NCBI GenBank assembly: GCA_938004075.1
Contig: CALKWP010000057.1
Location: 1 to 8,074, forward strand
Direction: 5' to 3'
Source: an uncultured Methanomassiliicoccales archaeon
Lineage (GTDB): Archaea; Thermoplasmatota; Thermoplasmata; SG8-5
Length of the DNA: 8,074 nt
The position numbers were made by a program, and so were the translations under genes. Each line of letters begins with the position of its first letter. Within the stretch, counting starts at the first letter, position 1. A model generated the notes under the pieces. That model ran no database searches and was not told where the DNA came from. It was given only the letters and a program-made list of their open reading frames with translations. Below, piece after piece: positions 4,338-8,074 of the stretch.

Positions 4338-6512
4338 AAAGCCCCAATCTTCCCATCCTCTGGCAGTTGGTGTCCCTTTGTTTATAGGTGGGATGGAACA
4401 AATTTCATTGAAGAGAACAATCTGCTGCCGGAATCAACCGATTATGCACGGGCCACACTCGATGTTGTGGACAATTATATGTTTCAAGCACCTCTTGCTG
4501 AGGTAAATGGAAGTTATACAATCCAGCTTAATGAAAATTGGACCGAACGGACCAATTTCGATGAATTCCGACTAATAACAGTCGATTATCCCCCGGAATA
4601 TACTGGCATAATTGACATCGATGAATTTGGTCAAATTGAAACCGCGAATGATACTGTTGCACCAGAGTATGCCTTTGATAATGAAGGAGGAAATCAGCTC
4701 TGGATGGTTGGAACCTGGGACAATATAGCATACGAAGGTTTATGGAACGATACATTGACCATGAATTTTGATATTGACCAGGACATAATCAATCCGAAGC
4801 TTGTGGTTCGCCATAAAACCGATGCGCTAATGGTAAAACCGAATATCTATTGGCCAAATCCCTTGGACGACCCGAACTTGAAGTGCTCCATCCATGTCCA
4901 AATCTATGAAGATGGTTGGGTTGATGTTGGCACCATTCCGGCGCGTGTCAATTGGGTCACGGACATTGTGAATCTTTCAACCGTGAGCGATTATCTGAAA
5001 CTTGGCGGAGAAATTCGATTTTACATAACCGGAAGACATTATATTGATTACATTGGATTGGATGTCTCGGATGAACAAGTGCAGTTTGAGGTGTCTTACC
5101 TTGTTCCAGTTAGCGTTCAATACGAAGGAATTGACAATGCCGAGATGGTTTCAAGAGTGCTGGCGAGTGATGGCAGCTATCTCCAGATGAATCCCGGTCA
5201 AAGGATCAATATCCGTTTTCCATATATCCCCAACGAATCAAGAAATCGCGCATTTGCATTGATGGTGTCCGGCCATTATTACACGATACCAATGCAGGAT
5301 ATTGTACAACCGGTAACAATCGAGGCAACAGTCACTGGTTCATCAACTGGTAGTATTACTGTCGCAATAGAAGAAATGGCAGGTAGCACGAATTACAGAC
5401 CGTTAATCGGTCAAACCGTAGATCTTTCAAATGGAAATAATGCATACATCGCATTCGAGCAGAAAACCGAGAAAAATTATAGGTTGGCTATAAACTTCGA
5501 TGATTGCGCAATAGGTACAAAAGTTACCATTGTTCTTTCTTCGCAAAGAGGGGCTCAAACATTGGAATTCATCAATACAGTGAACACAGCAACGCATTAT
5601 CTCCTGAATGACGCTTTATGGAATGTGACAGGGGCGAGATTCGACCCACTTACTGGTCGGTACCAGACACTGAAAAACACTCCATTGAAAATGAAAATAA
5701 GTGAAAATTACAACTGGAATTTAACGGATTGTGATGTTTGGGAATGGAAATTCGGCGATGGAACCTGGTCACTCGATGTTAATCCAACCCATGCATATCA
5801 ATCTCCCGGCATCTGTGTGCTAAATCTTACACTGAGCAACAATACCTATGCCTGGTCGTATTCCGTTGATGTGTTGATAGAAGTTGTTGAAGAACCGCCG
5901 GTTCCTGCAATCAATGCATATCAAGAAATGAATCTGTTCCTCAGCGTCACTGGCCGCAAGGGTAACTCGGTCGGCATCAGGATTTACGAGTATGGCATCC
6001 TCATCCACAGCGCAAATGTGACCAGAACGGCCGGGCAACCCGACACCGTTACCCTGGAACTGGACAAATACCTGGGCAAGTTTTACGAGGTAGAACTGGT
6101 ATATGATGCCGCCCACAGGGGCGCGAACCCGACCTGGCTGGAGTTCTGCTCCGGCGATGCCAACCTGACATTCGTTCACGAATTCAATACGGATTACGGA
6201 TATTGTCAAATCGTTCCAGTGCCGGATTCGTACCTGGAGGATGTTGCGGCATCCAATCCCACGTACCGTTTCGATGCCTCCGACTCCTACGACATCGACG
6301 GCGAGATTGTATCGTATGAGTGGGACTTCGGGGACGGGACCGTGGCCCAGGGAATTGCAGCGGAGCATACATACACCGCGCCAGGAACGTACGAGGTCAC
6401 GCTGACGGTCACGGACGACGACGGCCTGGCATCCACTGTTTCCATGATGGTGACATATGCAGTCCCTGTCACGACACAGCCTTTGCCAGGTCCATCGAAA
6501 CCCACGTTCTGA
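4200..6512 (+). CDS. Giant secreted metalloprotease-Hint protein, C-terminal part: Hint end, CPFVYxWDG domain, PKD domains
   Basis: This frame is open from 4125; the TTG at 4200 is only a formal start, and the sequence really continues the upstream ORF across a frameshift. Numbered from 4200, residues about 10-46 are the C-terminal half of the Hint domain, ending LVHN. C58-PFVYRWDG then opens a beta-rich domain of about 320 residues, of a type I recall following Hint domains in large archaeal surface proteins (CPFVY-WDG, then ENNLLP, LDVVD and HYIDYIGLD). Two PKD-like domains follow: a diverged one with WKFGDGTW at 516-523 and HAYQSPG, and a typical one with WDFGDGT at 708-714 followed by HTYTAPGTYEVTLTVTDDDG. 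Between them lies a beta domain of about 130 residues. There is no C-terminal membrane segment or cell-wall anchor, so the product is probably secreted or held non-covalently. It ends in TGA at 6510-6512. The PKD repeats suggest binding to carbohydrate or protein. If the frameshift is real and not bypassed, this part is not translated. Confidence 0.85.
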   Translation: MWATPSTLSGAELLTSIEEITETATVHNIEVKDNHNYFAEGILVHNKAPIFPSSGSWCPFVYRWDGTNFIEENNLLPESTDYARATLDVVDNYMFQAPLAEVNGSYTIQLNENWTERTNFDEFRLITVDYPPEYTGIIDIDEFGQIETANDTVAPEYAFDNEGGNQLWMVGTWDNIAYEGLWNDTLTMNFDIDQDIINPKLVVRHKTDALMVKPNIYWPNPLDDPNLKCSIHVQIYEDGWVDVGTIPARVNWVTDIVNLSTVSDYLKLGGEIRFYITGRHYIDYIGLDVSDEQVQFEVSYLVPVSVQYEGIDNAEMVSRVLASDGSYLQMNPGQRINIRFPYIPNESRNRAFALMVSGHYYTIPMQDIVQPVTIEATVTGSSTGSITVAIEEMAGSTNYRPLIGQTVDLSNGNNAYIAFEQKTEKNYRLAINFDDCAIGTKVTIVLSSQRGAQTLEFINTVNTATHYLLNDALWNVTGARFDPLTGRYQTLKNTPLKMKISENYNWNLTDCDVWEWKFGDGTWSLDVNPTHAYQSPGICVLNLTLSNNTYAWSYSVDVLIEVVEEPPVPAINAYQEMNLFLSVTGRKGNSVGIRIYEYGILIHSANVTRTAGQPDTVTLELDKYLGKFYEVELVYDAAHRGANPTWLEFCSGDANLTFVHEFNTDYGYCQIVPVPDSYLEDVAASNPTYRFDASDSYDIDGEIVSYEWDFGDGTVAQGIAAEHTYTAPGTYEVTLTVTDDDGLASTVSMMVTYAVPVTTQPLPGPSKPTF
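4214..4234 (+). other. Frameshift site within the Hint domain
   Basis: Conserved Hint sequence is read in frame 2 up to about 4217 (LFVGDTI) and in frame 3 from about 4233 (ELLTSIEEI). One extra base, or two missing, accounts for the change. Two joins make sense: GDTI to TLSGAELLTSIEEI near 4218, or GDTIDAQWR to ELLTSIEEI exactly at the TGA (CGC-TGA-G, +1). The second keeps a Trp just before the ITSIE-like strand, as many Hint domains do. There is no homopolymer here, so an ordinary Illumina indel is not especially likely. No Shine-Dalgarno-like stimulator is evident just upstream. Confidence 0.8.
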
Positions 6513-6638
6513 GCATCAATGCCGGATGTGACTCCGTATGCATCACCGGCAGGCCTGAAGCCCGGCTTGCCTCGCATTGTGGAACGGGAATCTGATTGCC
6601 TAATGTAATTGCGGGAATCGGGACTCGGTAACTAAAGC
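6513..6638. other. Intergenic stretch between convergent genes, left part
   Basis: About 126 nt follow the stop of the exoprotein gene. I see no gene, RNA or promoter here. The octamer CGGGAATC occurs twice (6585-6592 and 6612-6619), probably by chance, and AAGCCCGGCTT (6559-6569) can form only a weak short stem. Confidence 0.5.
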
Positions 6639-6660
6639 AATGGCTGGCATAACAGCCATT
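6639..6660. terminator. Perfect 8-bp hairpin between convergent genes
   Basis: AATGGCTG (6639-6646) and CAGCCATT (6653-6660) are exact reverse complements with a 6-nt loop, GCATAA. The hairpin lies 126 nt after the + strand stop and 49 nt after the minus strand stop, so it could serve both genes as a bidirectional 3'-end or RNA-stability element. A clean T-tract is missing on both sides, and archaeal termination mainly depends on U-tracts, so terminator function is inferred from position only. Confidence 0.45.
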
Positions 6661-6664
6661 CCGT

Positions 6665-6689
6665 CCCCTAACCCCTATACCCTAGCCCC
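6665..6689 (-). other. G-quadruplex motif (telomere-like) after the minus-strand gene
   Basis: The + strand carries four C-runs (6665-6668, 6672-6675, 6679-6682 partly overlapping TA, 6686-6689). Read on the minus strand, they are four G-tracts of 4, 3, 4 and 4 bases, separated by CTA, TATA and TTA. This fits the canonical G3+N1-7 pattern. It falls in the 3' untranslated region of the minus-strand gene, 20 nt beyond its stop and just before the hairpin. Role unknown; it may stall polymerase or stabilise the RNA 3' end. Confidence 0.6.
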
Positions 6690-6709
6690 TATTGAAATCA
6701 AACTAGAGT

Positions 6710-8074
6710 TCATCCGCCCGGCCTCACGAACTTCTCATACCAGTCCTCCACCCCATCGTCCTCGGCAGGCTGGGGCTTGTCCTTGGCCAGCATGAGCCGC
6801 TTTCCCAGTTCCATCGAACGTGACCGCAGCATGTCCCATGCCTCCTGGCTGCCTTCGAATCTCATGACCAGGTTCTCGGTCTTCTTGAGCTGGATCGATG
6901 CCGCACCGATCATCTCTCCGTTGGATATGGAAATCCAGGACGAGCCCAGGCCGAATTTTCTGCCAACGAAAGGCACCAGGTAGTAAGCAAGATTGTCCCT
7001 GGCAGTGAGTACAACGTCAAACTTTTCCGGCTTTTTCTGGATGCGCTTCACGTCCTCCTTCACAATCCAGTGCAAACTATCAGACTGCCAGGCCGGCGCA
7101 TCCTCCGACCTGAGGAAATACCCCTTTACCAGGAATTCTTCGTCTTCCAGCTCCTGGAGGATGGTGCGTATCTCGAACATGCGGTACTCGCCTTTGACGT
7201 AGAACCCTAACATCTCGGCGCTGAATATCCCGAACTGCTGGAACATCCTGCGAATGACTTCTTTTCGCGCGAATCCAGTCTCGTATTTGGAATCCGGGGT
7301 GAGGCAGTAATCGTTGTCCGAGTTCCTTATCAGGAAAAGGCCTGCCGCCAGCCTCTGCCTGGTCTCCAGGGTGTTGGCGTACCCCAGCGGGGAAAGCGCC
7401 ACCATCTGGCTCCATTTCAGGGGGCCCTCCTCCTTGAACATGGCCATGAGCATCTGCATCTGCTCATCCGGCTCGACGCCCAGCGCTGCCTTGTGCAGCG
7501 CCAGCTCATCATGGAGGGCATAGGTCATGAGCCTGGGGATTATCTGGCCGTAAGCCACTATGTCCAGTTTGTGCAGCTTCTTCAGAAGTATCGTTGAATT
7601 GCATCTGATGGACGCAGCTTCATCCGACCTGAAGCCGCCGAATGCCTCCAGGCCTTCCTGGATGGTCGCGAACCTTCTTTCCGGGTAAACGTGTTGCTTC
7701 CACAGAAGGTAGGAAATGAACTGCTGCTCGGTTATCTCGAAATTCTCGACCGGCCCCTTCACAAGCCAGTCGCGGACCTCCTTGTACCCGGCTTTCAGGA
7801 AAGGCGCCCTCTCTGACTTGGCCAGCTCGGCAACATCCCTGTCCATTACCCTCTTGAACCTTATCAGGCCCATGAGATTCTGTTTGTAATACCAGGAGAA
7901 ATCATCCAGCGCCTCAAGGAATGCGGGCAGAAGCCCCGGGTCGTCCAGGACCAGCTCCCTGATGTCGATGCAGCCGCTCATCTCCCACATCTCCATCATG
8001 CCCACGCATCGCGGCCCATCGAATATCGGGTAGTACCAGGAGTCGCCGAAGCGCCTTCTCAGCTCCACCCTGTG
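6710..8074 (-). CDS. Winged-helix DNA-binding protein, AlkZ-like / Lhr C-terminal region (partial, 5' end outside window)
   Basis: The frame is open from the right edge of the window (His, Arg, then GTG at 8068) to TGA at 6710-6712, so the true start probably lies beyond 8074. Numbered from GTG 8068, the visible 452 residues include YLLWKQHVYPERRF at about 120 and a helical region, LLKKLHKLDIVAYGQIIP. A winged-helix segment near 265-330 (IRRMFQQFGIFSAEML, then LQELEDEEFLVKGYFLRS) resembles the repeated WH units of Lhr helicase C-terminal regions and AlkZ/YcaQ glycosylases. A C-terminal beta unit (YYLVPFVGRKF, then NGEMIGAASIQL) is like the end of AlkZ-type proteins. The AlkZ catalytic QxD/QxQ motif is not visible. 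This suggests a nucleic-acid-repair protein, most likely the tail of a helicase whose motor lies outside the window. The gene is uniformly GC-rich, unlike the mosaic genes to the left, and transcribed towards them. Family assignment is from residue patterns only. Confidence 0.75.
   Translation of the reverse strand, partial: HRVELRRRFGDSWYYPIFDGPRCVGMMEMWEMSGCIDIRELVLDDPGLLPAFLEALDDFSWYYKQNLMGLIRFKRVMDRDVAELAKSERAPFLKAGYKEVRDWLVKGPVENFEITEQQFISYLLWKQHVYPERRFATIQEGLEAFGGFRSDEAASIRCNSTILLKKLHKLDIVAYGQIIPRLMTYALHDELALHKAALGVEPDEQMQMLMAMFKEEGPLKWSQMVALSPLGYANTLETRQRLAAGLFLIRNSDNDYCLTPDSKYETGFARKEVIRRMFQQFGIFSAEMLGFYVKGEYRMFEIRTILQELEDEEFLVKGYFLRSEDAPAWQSDSLHWIVKEDVKRIQKKPEKFDVVLTARDNLAYYLVPFVGRKFGLGSSWISISNGEMIGAASIQLKKTENLVMRFEGSQEAWDMLRSRSMELGKRLMLAKDKPQPAEDDGVEDWYEKFVRPGG

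Noticed and set aside
5820..6368. A 182-codon open frame on the minus strand
   Set aside because: It lies fully inside the coding sequence for the PKD region, whose domain patterns are clear. The frame has no recognisable domain and arises from GC-rich codons on the other strand.
2444..6427. Shared 14-mer GACGACGACGGCCT at 2444-2457 and 6414-6427
   Set aside because: Both encode Asp-Asp-Asp-Gly-Leu contexts in GC-rich codon usage, and the match does not extend. Coincidence is the simplest explanation.
6665..6693. A real telomere or a satellite array
   Set aside because: There are only four irregular units and they lie between two genes inside the contig; this is a short G4-type motif, not a chromosome end.
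47..8074. tRNA, rRNA, CRISPR arrays, insertion sequences
   Set aside because: I looked for cloverleaf-like sequences, regular direct repeats with spacers, transposase motifs and terminal inverted repeats, and saw none I could support.

Overview
The window looks like a metagenomic contig from an archaeon, probably Thermoplasmatota or a related euryarchaeal group. This is inferred from GGTGA/GGAG ribosome-binding sites, large secreted PKD-type surface proteins and an Lhr/AlkZ-like winged-helix protein; there is no rRNA or other marker to confirm it. The first 46 bases are not biological: they match the 3' part of the Illumina TruSeq universal adapter, so the biological sequence starts at about 47 and the left edge is a contig end.

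Layout. (1) 116-271, +: a tiny ORF with a clear signal peptide that stops about 20 residues after the predicted cleavage site, probably the remnant of a secreted protein. (2) 301-1224, +: a membrane-anchored extracellular protein of 307 aa, rich in N-glycosylation sequons and apparently built from two diverged repeats. (3) 1241/1280-6512, +: what was, or is, one giant secreted protein of about 1,743 aa. Its order is signal peptide, beta-sandwich, HExxH zinc metalloprotease, Ig/FnIII-like modules, carboxypeptidase-regulatory-like domain, intein-like Hint domain of about 126 aa, a CPFVYxWDG surface domain, and two PKD-like domains. A frameshift inside the Hint domain near 4214-4234 splits the reading frame, and an in-frame TGA at 1268-1270 interrupts what looks like the real signal-peptide n-region. 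(4) 6513-6709: a convergent intergenic region with a perfect 8-bp hairpin and a telomere-like G-quadruplex motif on the minus strand. (5) 6710-8074, -: a GC-rich gene running off the right edge, resembling the winged-helix/AlkZ-like C-terminal part of Lhr-type helicases.

The three + strand genes are close together (29 nt between 1 and 2; 16 nt or 55 nt between 2 and 3, depending on the start used) and all encode exported proteins, so they may form one surface-protein operon. The most interesting idea is that the giant protein is an autoprocessing exoprotein. The Hint domain has the N-terminal Cys, the TxxHP block and the C-terminal HN, but Lys rather than Cys/Ser/Thr at +1. This predicts cleavage that separates a protease half from a PKD/adhesin half, rather than protein splicing.

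Base composition along the + strand genes is strongly mosaic: by hand count, 60-base stretches range from about 28% to 65% GC within single genes. With the two lesions and the truncated first ORF, this suggests an actively recombining or decaying surface-protein locus.
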